Below are positions 15,625 through 24,402 of a stretch of DNA of 26,418 nucleotides, in pieces. A program made the position numbers and the translations under genes. The stretch is from contig CAJZIB010000003.1 of the NCBI GenBank assembly GCA_916049555.1, positions 1 through 26,418 on the forward strand, given 5' to 3'. This DNA is from an uncultured Candidatus Saccharibacteria bacterium. Its GTDB lineage: Bacteria; Patescibacteriota; Saccharimonadia; Saccharimonadales; Saccharimonadaceae. The first letter of the stretch is position 1, and each line of letters begins with the position of its first letter. The notes beneath the pieces were generated by a model that did no database searches, was not told where the DNA came from, and was given only the letters and a program-made list of their open reading frames with translations.

Positions 15625-16671
15625 ATGAGTCTATTGCATGGAGTGGGCGATTTCTTCGCGTTGGATATTGGTACTAATTCGATCAGGATGATCCAGCTTT
15701 CTGGTAATGCCGAGAAGGGGTGGACTTTGGATAAGTTTGCCTATGTGCCAGTTGATCAGAAAATTACAAAAGATGATTCGGAGACTGGAAAAAGGAAGCT
15801 CGGTGAAATTATTTTGGGGGCAAGGGAACAGGCTGGCATTAAAACTAAAAATATTGCGATTGGTTTGCCAGCGAGAAAGACTTACACGGCGATCATTGAA
15901 GTACCCAATGCGCCACAGCGTGAATTAACTCAGACCGTAAAATATGAGGCGGACCAATATGTTCCGATGTCGGTTGACGAAGCGAAAATTGATTTTGCCG
16001 TGCTGGGGATTAGTCCTAATGACGCAAAAAAGGCGGAAATTTTATTATCTTCAACTGATAATGCCTATGCTGAGTCGGTAATGGAAAGCGTGGAACAGTT
16101 GGGGCTTAATGTGATTGCACAGGAGCCAGAACCGATTGCGATGGTGAGAGCTTTGGCGCCAGTTGGAGTGCAGGATGCGAGGATGATTATTGATCTTGGT
16201 GAGACTTCGACTGACCTCGTGGTGATGTATCAAGGATCTCCGAGATTGGTGCGCTCGATTCCTGGTGGACTCCTGAGTTTTGTTAGAACTGTAGAAAACT
16301 CTCTGAAGGTGCGCGATGATCAGGCACGACAGTTTATTTTAAAGTTTGGTTTAGCACAAGATAAGCTTGAGGGTAAAGTTTTTGAGGCCTTGAAATCTAC
16401 TTTAGAGGGCTTTGCGATGGAGATGACAAAGTCGGTGCGTTTCTTCCAGAACCGCTATGTGGGGGCGCAAGTCGGTGGAATTGTGCTCTCTGGTTTTTCA
16501 GGAATTATTCCGTTTATGGCTGAGTATATTGAAATGCAAACTGGCGTGGCGACTACGCAGGGCAACCCATGGCAATACGTTAAGGTGACTCCAGCACAAC
16601 AACAAATGCTTTTGCCGGTGGCATCAGAGTTTGCGGTGGCAATCGGACTTGCGGAAAGGAGTAATGAATAA
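15625..16671 (+). CDS. pilM: Type IV pilus assembly protein PilM
   Basis: Cytoplasmic actin-like protein that binds the N-terminus of PilN and links the pilus alignment complex to the motors. The 348-residue product starts with the actin-family phosphate loop (LDIGTNSIRMIQL, residues 13-25) and keeps the second nucleotide loop DLGETSTDLVV near the middle, followed by a C-terminal GGIVLSGFSG element. Length is normal for PilM. It is first in the pilus operon and overlaps the next gene by 1 bp (TAATG). No Shine-Dalgarno precedes it, which agrees with a nearly leaderless mRNA. Confidence 0.92.
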   Translation: MSLLHGVGDFFALDIGTNSIRMIQLSGNAEKGWTLDKFAYVPVDQKITKDDSETGKRKLGEIILGAREQAGIKTKNIAIGLPARKTYTAIIEVPNAPQRELTQTVKYEADQYVPMSVDEAKIDFAVLGISPNDAKKAEILLSSTDNAYAESVMESVEQLGLNVIAQEPEPIAMVRALAPVGVQDARMIIDLGETSTDLVVMYQGSPRLVRSIPGGLLSFVRTVENSLKVRDDQARQFILKFGLAQDKLEGKVFEALKSTLEGFAMEMTKSVRFFQNRYVGAQVGGIVLSGFSGIIPFMAEYIEMQTGVATTQGNPWQYVKVTPAQQQMLLPVASEFAVAIGLAERSNE

Positions 16672-18182
16672 TGAAAAAATTTGATTTTAAAACGATGAAT
16701 TTTTCCGATATTCCAGCATTTGTGAAGAGCCTTTTTGAGGGTGATAAAAATGATAATACGATGATGACGGGGCAGACTGGAAAGTATGAAGTCAACTTAG
16801 TCCCAGATGTGAAGCTGCAGATGATTAAAATGCAGAAGATGCGTAACTTAGTGTTTTTCATCTGTATTGCAGTCTCGATCGCTTCGGTTTCGACAGTGGC
16901 GATTCTCGGTGGTATTAAGGGCACACAAGATCTTATGATTTCTGGGCAAGAGGATCATATTAATAAGTTGAGCGATAAGGTGACGACATATAAGGAATTG
17001 CCGGATTTTTTGACGATTCAGGATCAATTAAAGAAGTTGTCTGAGATTAATAAGAATCGGCCAGTTCTTTCCAGGGTCTTCCCAATTCTTAAAAATCTTT
17101 TCCCAACCGGTGCCGATACAATTACGATGTCTGAACTGAACGTCAATCTCGAGACATCGACTTTGAATTTTGATGGACAGGCAAATGCTGGCGAGGATCC
17201 AAAGATTGACTATCGCGTGCTTGAATCGTTCAAGAAATCTGTGAATATGATGAAGTACGATTTTGGTCGCTTTGTGACGGCAAGTGGAGATCTGATTCCA
17301 ACACGTTGTATTAGAGAAACTGATGAGAACGGTAACTTATTATCTGACAATGGTAATGTCTATGTGATTTGGAAGCGTGGAACGACTGATTGTGATCCGG
17401 GGCGAAATGATCATGCAACGACCCAGGCTGAGGAAAATAAAATTACAGACGATAAGAAGGTTGACTCTTCGGTTTCGAATACGAATTTAAACAATGGTCA
17501 AATTGGTCAAGTTGGCGATAAGCAAGGTGGAGAAGCAACCAAGAAGACAGTGACAAAGGTAGAGACTGTAGTGCCAGATGAAAAGATTTGGCGTACTCCA
17601 CAATTTGACATTTGGAGTAAGGGCACAGAAGTGAAAACTTCAGAAGATGGAGTGGCCGATGATCTGAAGTCTAGTTCTGAAACAAAAACTACAACCGAAA
17701 ATGGCGTAGAGACTGATACTACTATGATTAAGAATGTGAAAAACTATGTTTACAAACCAAGCATGGATTTGAAGGGGAAGATTTCTGGGGTGCCACATTT
17801 TGAAAGTGAATGTATTAAATATAGCGGTCAAGAAGTTTCAACGAATGAGGGTAGCTCTATTAAATGGAGCGCGGAAAATAATTGTAAGATGGTGCCTGAA
17901 GGGACGCAGATTACAGATTCTTCAAACGGACGTGATGCAAATAATAACTTAGTATTACGTTTTACCGCGGTACTTGCAGTTGATCCAGTGATTTTCGCAT
18001 ACAACACAAAACATGTAATGACGATTGGGCCTACTGGTCAGAATGTGACCGATTCATATCAACAGATTAAGGGTATGTTTGCGGCGGCAGCAAAAGATTG
18101 TCGTGCGGATGACTCTGAATGTATCAATACGAGTACAAAACAGACAAACGACACAAATAAAGGAAATGAGGGTAAAAAATAA
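16671..18182 (+). CDS. pilN: PilN-like pilus alignment protein with a large C-terminal extension
   Basis: Inner-membrane partner of PilM. A 57-residue cytoplasmic N-terminus contains EVNLVPD (40-46), the conserved PilM-binding motif (usually INLLP). One membrane helix (about 58-81) and an extracytoplasmic helical domain follow. The protein is 503 residues, more than twice the usual PilN length. The extra part (about 200-503) is polar, Thr/Asn/Asp-rich and includes a few Cys. It probably faces the cell envelope and may replace PilP-like functions. ATG overlaps the pilM stop by 1 bp and an AAAGGAG site lies just upstream at 16655-16661. The PilN call rests on the motif and gene order. Confidence 0.82.
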   Translation: MKKFDFKTMNFSDIPAFVKSLFEGDKNDNTMMTGQTGKYEVNLVPDVKLQMIKMQKMRNLVFFICIAVSIASVSTVAILGGIKGTQDLMISGQEDHINKLSDKVTTYKELPDFLTIQDQLKKLSEINKNRPVLSRVFPILKNLFPTGADTITMSELNVNLETSTLNFDGQANAGEDPKIDYRVLESFKKSVNMMKYDFGRFVTASGDLIPTRCIRETDENGNLLSDNGNVYVIWKRGTTDCDPGRNDHATTQAEENKITDDKKVDSSVSNTNLNNGQIGQVGDKQGGEATKKTVTKVETVVPDEKIWRTPQFDIWSKGTEVKTSEDGVADDLKSSSETKTTTENGVETDTTMIKNVKNYVYKPSMDLKGKISGVPHFESECIKYSGQEVSTNEGSSIKWSAENNCKMVPEGTQITDSSNGRDANNNLVLRFTAVLAVDPVIFAYNTKHVMTIGPTGQNVTDSYQQIKGMFAAAAKDCRADDSECINTSTKQTNDTNKGNEGKK

Positions 18183-19168
18183 TGGCAGCGAAGGCAGTTG
18201 GTAAGCGATTTAAGATTAGTAAATTGCAGCAACAGATGATGATGGCGGTGCTAGGAGCCTCGTTGGTGCTTGGTGTAAGTATTGTGGTGTCGGTCCATTT
18301 GTTAAAGCATATGAGTTTTAACGCAAAAGTAATTAGCAAGCGTGATGAATCAATTGCAAACTATAATCAGGCGATTAAAAATGTGGGGATCTGTAAGCCA
18401 TCTAGTAAAGATGGAAGTTTTTCAGATAAGGATTTGGAAAAGTGTAATCCACAGTCGATTGATGTTTCAACTATTCCTGGTACTTTACGTTACAACGTTA
18501 TGGTGAATATGGCAAACAATACGGATCTCGAGTCGGTTGGTCGTAGTAGTCAGAAACAGTGTTATAATGACAACCATAAGCGGGTTGATTTTACAGCTGC
18601 ATACTCAAAATCTACTTCGGATGATGAGCGTTCATATAACCTAAAGATGATGAAAATGTGTTCGGCACTACGTGTAATTCCAGATGCTTTGCCGGCACAG
18701 AAGAATGATGAAGCTCTATTAGCATCTTTAAATCAAATTTTCCTGCTTTCCGGTTTTGAACCTGAGCAATTATCGCCAGGTACCAATTATAAGCAGAGTA
18801 AAATCAAAGGTGTTTCGACGATTCCAATTGCATTAACCGTGAAGAGAAACGAGGCAGAGACGATGTCGATTATTTCAAATATTGAGCGCTCAATTCGTGC
18901 CTTTAGTATTAACTCTGCACAAATTAAGTGGGGGAGCAATGCAAGTGATGGTAGTTCAAAGCTTGAACTATTGGCGCAGGGTGTAGCATATTACAGTGCG
19001 GAGACTTCAGTCCAGGAAAAGATAGAGGTTGTCACTGCAAAAGAGGAAAAGAAGAAAACTGGTGGCTCTGGCGGTACGAGTAAGAACGGAGCATCAAAAA
19101 CAAATACCACAAACAATACAAAAACCACAAATAATACAAATAACACAAATAACTCAACCAAGAAATAA
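18182..19168 (+). CDS. pilO: PilO-like pilus alignment protein
   Basis: A 328-residue inner-membrane protein with a short basic N-terminus, one helix at about 20-41, and an extracytoplasmic domain. Direct sequence similarity to PilO is weak; the call relies on its place right after pilN and the matching topology. Cys residues in the outer domain (for example in GICKP, KCNP, KQCYN and MCSAL) could form disulfides. The C-terminus ends in a Thr/Asn repeat tail. It overlaps pilN by 1 bp and is followed 17 nt later, behind a strong GGAGAAGGAGG site, by the EF-hand protein. Confidence 0.68.
   Translation: MAAKAVGKRFKISKLQQQMMMAVLGASLVLGVSIVVSVHLLKHMSFNAKVISKRDESIANYNQAIKNVGICKPSSKDGSFSDKDLEKCNPQSIDVSTIPGTLRYNVMVNMANNTDLESVGRSSQKQCYNDNHKRVDFTAAYSKSTSDDERSYNLKMMKMCSALRVIPDALPAQKNDEALLASLNQIFLLSGFEPEQLSPGTNYKQSKIKGVSTIPIALTVKRNEAETMSIISNIERSIRAFSINSAQIKWGSNASDGSSKLELLAQGVAYYSAETSVQEKIEVVTAKEEKKKTGGSGGTSKNGASKTNTTNNTKTTNNTNNTNNSTKK
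19100..19153 (+). repeat. Six tandem 9-nt repeats encoding a Thr-Asn tail
   Basis: Six in-frame copies of a 9-nt unit close to ACAAATAAC, running from 19100 to 19153, the last two identical. They encode TNT, TNN, TKT and three TNN triplets at the C-terminus of the PilO-like protein. Because the unit is three codons, slippage would change tail length without breaking the frame. Confidence 0.85.
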
Positions 19169-19185
19169 GGAGAAGGAGGAATAAA

Positions 19186-19680
19186 ATGAAACAATCAGAC
19201 ATCTTTACGATCATCATTATTGCTTCGATTGGGATGGTTGCTGCATTTTTTGCCTCCAACGCCTTGCTGGGCAATCCGGATGAGCTAAGTTTAAAACATA
19301 AGACAATTTCACCAATTACGACTGAAGTTGTGGCGCCTGACCCTGAAACTTTCAACCAAGACGCGATAAATCCTACTGTTGAGGTTTATGTGGGTCAGTG
19401 TGAAGACGTGGATCAGAATGGAATCTTGGACCGAGCAGAGCTTGTGGCTTGTGGCAAGGCAACGCCGGAACAGGCTGCCGAAGAAGAAAAAGCGAACGAA
19501 GAGAAGAAAAAGGCGGAGGACGAGGCAAAGAAGGCTGCTGAAGAGAAGGCAGGCGAGGAATCAAAAAACTCAAGTAGTGAATCAACTGGTTCTACAGGCG
19601 CTTCGGATTCAAGTAATGCAAATGGCCAGTCGACTTCAAATGGTCAAAACGAAGGAACTTCAAATAATACGAATAATTAG
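19186..19680 (+). CDS. Membrane-anchored EF-hand-loop protein in the pilus operon
   Basis: A 164-residue protein of no named family. One N-terminal membrane helix (about 7-28) is followed by a short outer domain. Residues 74-85 (DVDQNGILDRAE) form a complete 12-residue EF-hand calcium loop with ligands at positions 1, 3, 5, 9 and 12 and Gly at 6. The loop is bracketed by Cys72 and Cys89, which could lock it with a disulfide. Residues 96-126 are a Glu/Lys/Ala helix, and the tail is Ser/Gly/Asn-rich. It occupies the slot where pilP is found in other pilus operons, yet has no lipobox and no PilP similarity. It may couple calcium to pilus action; this is inference. Confidence 0.75.
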   Translation: MKQSDIFTIIIIASIGMVAAFFASNALLGNPDELSLKHKTISPITTEVVAPDPETFNQDAINPTVEVYVGQCEDVDQNGILDRAELVACGKATPEQAAEEEKANEEKKKAEDEAKKAAEEKAGEESKNSSSESTGSTGASDSSNANGQSTSNGQNEGTSNNTNN

Positions 19681-19688
19681 GTGGGACG

Positions 19689-21449
19689 ATGACATTATTA
19701 ACTCATGAGGCACAGGAAAAGGTTGTAGCCCTATTAATTTCGGAAGGGTTGGTTTCTCGTGAGAAAGTACAGGAGGTGGTTGAGGAGGTTGCAAAAACCA
19801 AACAGCCACTTCTTGCAACTTTGACGGCTAGGAAGATTACGGATGCGGAAACGATAACGCACGCTACTGCAGTGGTGATGAATGTGCCGTATGTGAGTTT
19901 AAAAAATGTATTGTTTGATCCAGAAATTTTGGCGCTTTTGCCGCTTGATGTGATTTCGCGCACTATGGTGGTGCCACTGGGTGAGAAGAACGGACAGCTT
20001 TATGTGGCGATGTTGGATGTGTCAAACGTGCAGCAGACGGACTATCTTTCGCAGCTGACTCAGAAGCCGATTCGGATTATGATGGCTTCGGAAGAGGGAA
20101 TTAAATCGGCGATTGCGCAATATCGCGGTGATTTTACGGCGGTAGAGCGAGCAGTCAAGACAAGTGAGGAAAGTGAAGTTTCGCATAGTGCGGACGTGAA
20201 AATTATTACACAGGATTCACCAATTTCAAAAGCGCTGTCAACAATTTTAACTTTTGCAGCTAAATCAAAGGCTTCGGATATTCACATTGAACCACTAGAA
20301 AAAAGTTTGGTGGTGCGTTGCCGGGTGGATGGAGTACTGAGGAAAGTCATGGAGCTGCCAAAGACGATTGAACCAGCTTTGGTGTCGCGCGTAAAGATTT
20401 TGTCGAACCTGAAAATTGATGAACACCGTATTCCACAGGATGGTCAGTTTACCGTTTTGGTAGACAATAAGGAGATTGATTTACGTATTGCGATTTCGCC
20501 AGTGATTTGGGGTGAGCAGGTGGTGATTCGTATTTTGGATAAGAGCGGGACGACGCTTGATATTGAACAGATGGGAATGACTGGGCATGCGCTTAAGATG
20601 GTGGAACGAGGCTTGGCGAAGCCGAACGGAATGATTCTAACTTCGGGACCAACTGGTTCTGGTAAGTCGACTACACTTTATTCTTTGATCCGTCGAATTA
20701 AGTCGGATGGAATTAACATTGTGACTTTGGAAGACCCGGTTGAGTATAAAATGGATGGGGTGAACCAGATTCAGGTGAATGTGGATGCTGGACTAACTTT
20801 TGCGGCGGGGCTTAGAAGTATTTTGCGTCAGGACCCGGATGTAGTGATGGTTGGGGAGATTCGTGATGCAGAGACTGCAAATTTGGCGGTGCAGGCGGCC
20901 TTAACTGGACATTTGGTATTTTCGACATTACATACTAACTCAGCGGCTGGTATTTTACCAAGGCTTCTTGATATGGGGATTGAGCCATATCTTTTAGCTT
21001 CAACATTGAATACGGTGATTGGTCAGAGATTGGTGCGACGAGTGGCGCCAAAACGCGAGGCGGTTCATTCAAATGAAATGGAGACCAAACAGATTAATGA
21101 TTTGGTGGGGAACATTTTGCCACAAAATCAACAGCAGGTGGCAATGATATCTGAGGATTTGGGATACACAGGGTTGCCGGTAGTTAATCCGAATGGGTAT
21201 ACTCTGGTGCGCGGGATTGACGATCGGGAAACACCAGGTGGTTATAAGGGGAGGGCTGGTCTTTATGAGACGATTGAAGTGGATGATGATATTCAGAAAA
21301 TGATCACAAAACGGGCGACTTCGAGCGAGATTATGAAATTGGCGCGAACAAAGGGGACTTTAACGATGCGCCAAGATGGAATGATGAAGGCTTTGACTGG
21401 GATTACAACCGTAAGTGAGGTGAATCGAGTAGCTTCGGACTTGACTTAA
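19689..21449 (+). CDS. pilB: Type IV pilus extension ATPase PilB, lacking the zinc tetracysteine
   Basis: Hexameric motor that powers pilus assembly. The 586-residue protein has an N-terminal MshEN/GspE-N domain (about 1-145), the N2 domain, and the secretion-ATPase core: Walker A GPTGSGKST at 320-328, Asp box LEDP near 347-350, Walker B around DPDVVMVGEIRD (382-393) and His box GHLVFSTLHT (407-416). The usual four zinc-binding Cys near the C-terminus are gone: RVAPKR replaces the first CxxC, and the GCxxC before GYKGR has also lost both Cys. GGTGGG-like purines just before the ATG serve as ribosome site. It is 8 nt after the EF-hand gene. Confidence 0.95.
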   Translation: MTLLTHEAQEKVVALLISEGLVSREKVQEVVEEVAKTKQPLLATLTARKITDAETITHATAVVMNVPYVSLKNVLFDPEILALLPLDVISRTMVVPLGEKNGQLYVAMLDVSNVQQTDYLSQLTQKPIRIMMASEEGIKSAIAQYRGDFTAVERAVKTSEESEVSHSADVKIITQDSPISKALSTILTFAAKSKASDIHIEPLEKSLVVRCRVDGVLRKVMELPKTIEPALVSRVKILSNLKIDEHRIPQDGQFTVLVDNKEIDLRIAISPVIWGEQVVIRILDKSGTTLDIEQMGMTGHALKMVERGLAKPNGMILTSGPTGSGKSTTLYSLIRRIKSDGINIVTLEDPVEYKMDGVNQIQVNVDAGLTFAAGLRSILRQDPDVVMVGEIRDAETANLAVQAALTGHLVFSTLHTNSAAGILPRLLDMGIEPYLLASTLNTVIGQRLVRRVAPKREAVHSNEMETKQINDLVGNILPQNQQQVAMISEDLGYTGLPVVNPNGYTLVRGIDDRETPGGYKGRAGLYETIEVDDDIQKMITKRATSSEIMKLARTKGTLTMRQDGMMKALTGITTVSEVNRVASDLT

Positions 21450-21471
21450 TATATAAAACTGATAAAGGTTA

Positions 21472-21480
21472 TGCTAAAAT
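21472..21480 (+). promoter_or_regulatory. Extended -10 promoter of pilT
   Basis: TGCTAAAAT with the -10 hexamer at 21475-21480, in the only sizeable gap of the pilus operon. A TTGACT at 21441-21446 is 28 bp away and too far to be its -35 box. It would let pilT and pilC be transcribed apart from pilM-pilB. Confidence 0.6.
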
Positions 21481-21499
21481 AGCAGAAGAGAGGAAATAC

Positions 21500-22720
21500 A
21501 TGCAGGGAAATACACAGCCACAAGCAAATATGACAACGGTGCCGGGCACACAGGGTGCTCCAATGGCGGCAGCGCCGATGATGCCTGGGCAGACTTCGGT
21601 GAAGACGACGGCAGCACAGCAAGCGGCAGCAGCTTCAACCCCAACAGCTTTGCCTACCTCTGTGAAAATCGAAACTTTGCTTGAGGAGTGTATTAGGCGA
21701 AATGCCTCTGATCTACATATTCAGGTTGGTTTACCTCCAATCTTAAGGATTGATGGTGCCCTGACTCCTATTCCAAATACACCGGTTTTAAATAGTGATG
21801 CGGTTGACAAGTTGATTTTTTCAACGCTCGATTCAATGCAGCGTGAGGTATTATCCAAAGATAAAGAATTTGATTATTCTTTCTCTTTTGGTGAAATTGC
21901 GCGTTTTCGTGTGAATGCCTTTAATGAGAAGGGAAATTTAGCGGCAGCTTTTCGTCTAATTCCAACTAAAATGCCGACGATTGAAGAGTTGGGGATGCCT
22001 CAGGTGATTTCAAGTTTTGCAGATTATCCACGTGGCTTAGTACTGGTGACTGGTCCGACTGGTTCTGGTAAGTCGACGACTTTGGCGGCAATCATTAATA
22101 AGATTAATACTGAAAAAGCGATGCATATTTTGACAATCGAGGATCCAATTGAGTTTACTCATAAGTCAAAAAGATCACTAGTGGCACAGCGTGAGGTGCA
22201 TTATGATACCTTCTCATTCTCGAGGGCCTTGAAGTCGGCGCTGCGTGAGGACCCAGATGTGGTACTACTTGGTGAGATGCGCGACCTTGAAACGATTTCA
22301 TCAGCAATTACGATTGCGGAAACAGGACACTTGGTGTTTGCTACTCTTCACACTAACTCTGCAGCACAGTCGATCGATCGTATGATTGACGTTTTTCCAG
22401 CCGAACAGCAGCCACAGATCCGTTCGCAGCTTGCAGGTATTTTGATGGCGGTTTGTTCACAGCGTCTAATTCCAGCCATTGGTGGTGGGCGTGTAGTGGC
22501 CGCAGAAATCATGATTGCTAACTCAGCAGTACGTTCAATTATTCGTGAAGGTAAGACGCATCAACTTGATACAACGATTCAGACCGGTGCGAATGAGGGA
22601 ATGCAGACGATGGACCGAACTTTGGCGAAACTGGTACAGCAAGGTACGGTAACTTATGATGATGCGCGTGATTATGCTGTGGATATGCGTGAATTTGAAC
22701 GATTGGTGAAGGGGATTTAA
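21500..22720 (+). CDS. pilT: Type IV pilus retraction ATPase PilT
   Basis: Motor that disassembles the pilus and drives twitching or DNA uptake. The 406-residue protein has Walker A GPTGSGKST at 185-193, Asp box IEDP at 213-216, Walker B around DPDVVLLGEMRD (251-262) and His box GHLVFATLHT (276-285). The C-terminal PilT signature is present as AVRSIIREGK. The first ~50 residues are an Ala/Pro/Met/Gln-rich, disordered extension not seen in typical PilT (about 345 residues). AGAGGAAAT is the ribosome site. It has its own promoter and overlaps pilC by 1 bp, so pilT and pilC are coupled. Confidence 0.94.
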   Translation: MQGNTQPQANMTTVPGTQGAPMAAAPMMPGQTSVKTTAAQQAAAASTPTALPTSVKIETLLEECIRRNASDLHIQVGLPPILRIDGALTPIPNTPVLNSDAVDKLIFSTLDSMQREVLSKDKEFDYSFSFGEIARFRVNAFNEKGNLAAAFRLIPTKMPTIEELGMPQVISSFADYPRGLVLVTGPTGSGKSTTLAAIINKINTEKAMHILTIEDPIEFTHKSKRSLVAQREVHYDTFSFSRALKSALREDPDVVLLGEMRDLETISSAITIAETGHLVFATLHTNSAAQSIDRMIDVFPAEQQPQIRSQLAGILMAVCSQRLIPAIGGGRVVAAEIMIANSAVRSIIREGKTHQLDTTIQTGANEGMQTMDRTLAKLVQQGTVTYDDARDYAVDMREFERLVKGI

Positions 22721-23940
22721 TGAAACGATTTTTATATAAGGCACGCGATAGTAAAACTGGCCAGATGTCGAAGGGGGTGATTCAGGCCGAGAACGAAAGA
22801 ACGGCGGGAAAACTCCTGATTGAGCAGGGGATGACACCGGATCGAATCGAAGAAGATAGCTCGGATATGGGGCTATTTCAGCGTTTTCAAAATAAGATTA
22901 CAATGAAAGATAAAATTGTCTTTACTAGACAATTTGCAACTTTGATTGGGGCGGGTTTGCCGCTTTCGAACTCATTACGTACTGTAATCGAGCAGACTGA
23001 AAGTAAGCCAATGCAAAAGGTGGTGGAATCGATTTTAGTCGACGTAGAAGCTGGTAAGACCTTGACACAGGCTTGTGAGAAATATCCGGAAGTATTTGAC
23101 AAGGTCTACATTGCATTACTTAGGGCCGGTGAAGCTTCTGGTAGCTTGGATTCGTCTTTGAAACGTCTCGCAGCACAGCAGGAAAAGGATCATGCGATGA
23201 TCACCAAAATTCGTGGTGCTCTTATTTATCCAGCAATTATTCTGATTGTAATTTTACTTGTTTTAGTGTTCATGATTCTCTTGATTGTGCCGCAGGTGCA
23301 GTCACTATATAAGGATTTAAAGAAGCCTTTACCTTGGATGACATCTGTGATGGTGGATTTTTCGAATTTCTTAATTGCGTTTTGGTGGCTAGTGACGATT
23401 GTGCTTGGCGTGGCGCTCTACTTCATCTGGCAGTTTAGAAAAACAACTGTTGGAATTGAGTGGGCTGCAACAATTAAACTGAATGTACCGATTTTTAAGA
23501 CGATGTTTTGGCGACTTTATAACTCTCGCTTTGCTAGGACGGCCGCGAACTTAATGTCTTCCGGCGTGTCGATTCAGGACACTCTGTCGATTTCGGGAGA
23601 GGCAATGAATAACGTAGTACTGGAGAAAGAGATTGTTGAGGTCTCCGAGAAGGTGAAACAGGGTAAACCACTATCATCTTCTTTGAAAGGATTAGATTAT
23701 ATTTTGCCACTTTTGCCACAGATGGCGTCAATTGGTGAGGAATCTGGTAAAATTGATGAGATGTTGGGGAAGGCGGCACAGGTATATGAAGACGAGCTTG
23801 AAGAGCAGATCCGCACGATTTCGACGATGATTGAGCCGGTTTTGATGCTGGTGATGGCGGTGATGGTTGGCTTTATCATTATGGCTGTACTGTTCCCAAT
23901 TTACGCCATTGTGAATGATGTACAAGGTAGCAGTTTGTAA
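22720..23940 (+). CDS. pilC: Type IV pilus inner-membrane platform protein PilC
   Basis: Platform on which PilB and PilT act to add or remove pilin. The 406-residue protein has the two T2SSF/GspF repeats, each with a cytoplasmic helical bundle. Three membrane segments lie near residues 167-192, 218-240 and 370-396, and the repeat signatures FTRQFATLIGAGLPL (first) and FARTAANLMSSGVS (second) are both clear. Length is typical. Start codon and pilT stop overlap (TAATG). No prepilin peptidase follows, although pilD often does in other organisms. Confidence 0.95.
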   Translation: MKRFLYKARDSKTGQMSKGVIQAENERTAGKLLIEQGMTPDRIEEDSSDMGLFQRFQNKITMKDKIVFTRQFATLIGAGLPLSNSLRTVIEQTESKPMQKVVESILVDVEAGKTLTQACEKYPEVFDKVYIALLRAGEASGSLDSSLKRLAAQQEKDHAMITKIRGALIYPAIILIVILLVLVFMILLIVPQVQSLYKDLKKPLPWMTSVMVDFSNFLIAFWWLVTIVLGVALYFIWQFRKTTVGIEWAATIKLNVPIFKTMFWRLYNSRFARTAANLMSSGVSIQDTLSISGEAMNNVVLEKEIVEVSEKVKQGKPLSSSLKGLDYILPLLPQMASIGEESGKIDEMLGKAAQVYEDELEEQIRTISTMIEPVLMLVMAVMVGFIIMAVLFPIYAIVNDVQGSSL

Positions 23941-23949
23941 GGAAGAAAA

Positions 23950-24399
23950 ATGAAGAAATTATGGACGGACGGTAGTGCTTCACCAAATCCAGGACCAGGG
24001 GGATTTGCGGTGATTTGTGATGGTAAACCAGTGCGACTCGGAAGGGAAGATAATTCAACAAATATTAGGATGGAGGGGGCAGCGATGCGAGCAGGCTTGC
24101 TGTTTTTGAATGGAGAAGAGGGGGAAATTCATTCAGATTCTGAGTTCTGGATTAATGTTTTGACAAAATGGGCGCCAACCTGGGAAAGGAATGGTTGGAA
24201 GAAGAAAACTGGTCCAATTAAAAACCTCAATCTAGTAAAAGAATTGTTCGAACTTTACTCAAAATCGCAAGTAAAATTGATTTGGGTGAAAGGACATGCT
24301 GGGATTGAAATGAATGAATTGACAGATTTTTGGGCAAATAAGGCTAGGGAAAATGAAGGGGCTCCAGGGGTGGACGTGGAATTAGTTTCAACTGAGTAA
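23950..24399 (+). CDS. rnhA: Ribonuclease HI
   Basis: Cuts the RNA strand of RNA-DNA hybrids during replication and R-loop removal. The 149-residue protein has all catalytic carboxylates: Asp7 (TDGSAS), Glu42 (MEGAA), Asp63 (HSDSE) and Asp126 (NELTDFWAN), plus His116 in the flexible KGHAG loop. Length is normal for the family. It starts 9 nt after pilC behind AAGGAAG, so it probably rides on the pilus transcript, an unusual partner. The call to RNase HI is firm. Only the KxxW basic-protrusion region (77-87) is somewhat altered. Confidence 0.93.
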   Translation: MKKLWTDGSASPNPGPGGFAVICDGKPVRLGREDNSTNIRMEGAAMRAGLLFLNGEEGEIHSDSEFWINVLTKWAPTWERNGWKKKTGPIKNLNLVKELFELYSKSQVKLIWVKGHAGIEMNELTDFWANKARENEGAPGVDVELVSTE

Positions 24400-24402
24400 A
24401 AA

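Noticed and set aside
19032..19355. Minus-strand frames rich in Phe, Leu and Val over the end of the PilO-like gene
   Set aside because: They are the reverse reading of the Thr-Asn repeat and the following start region; the hydrophobic look comes from the repeat.
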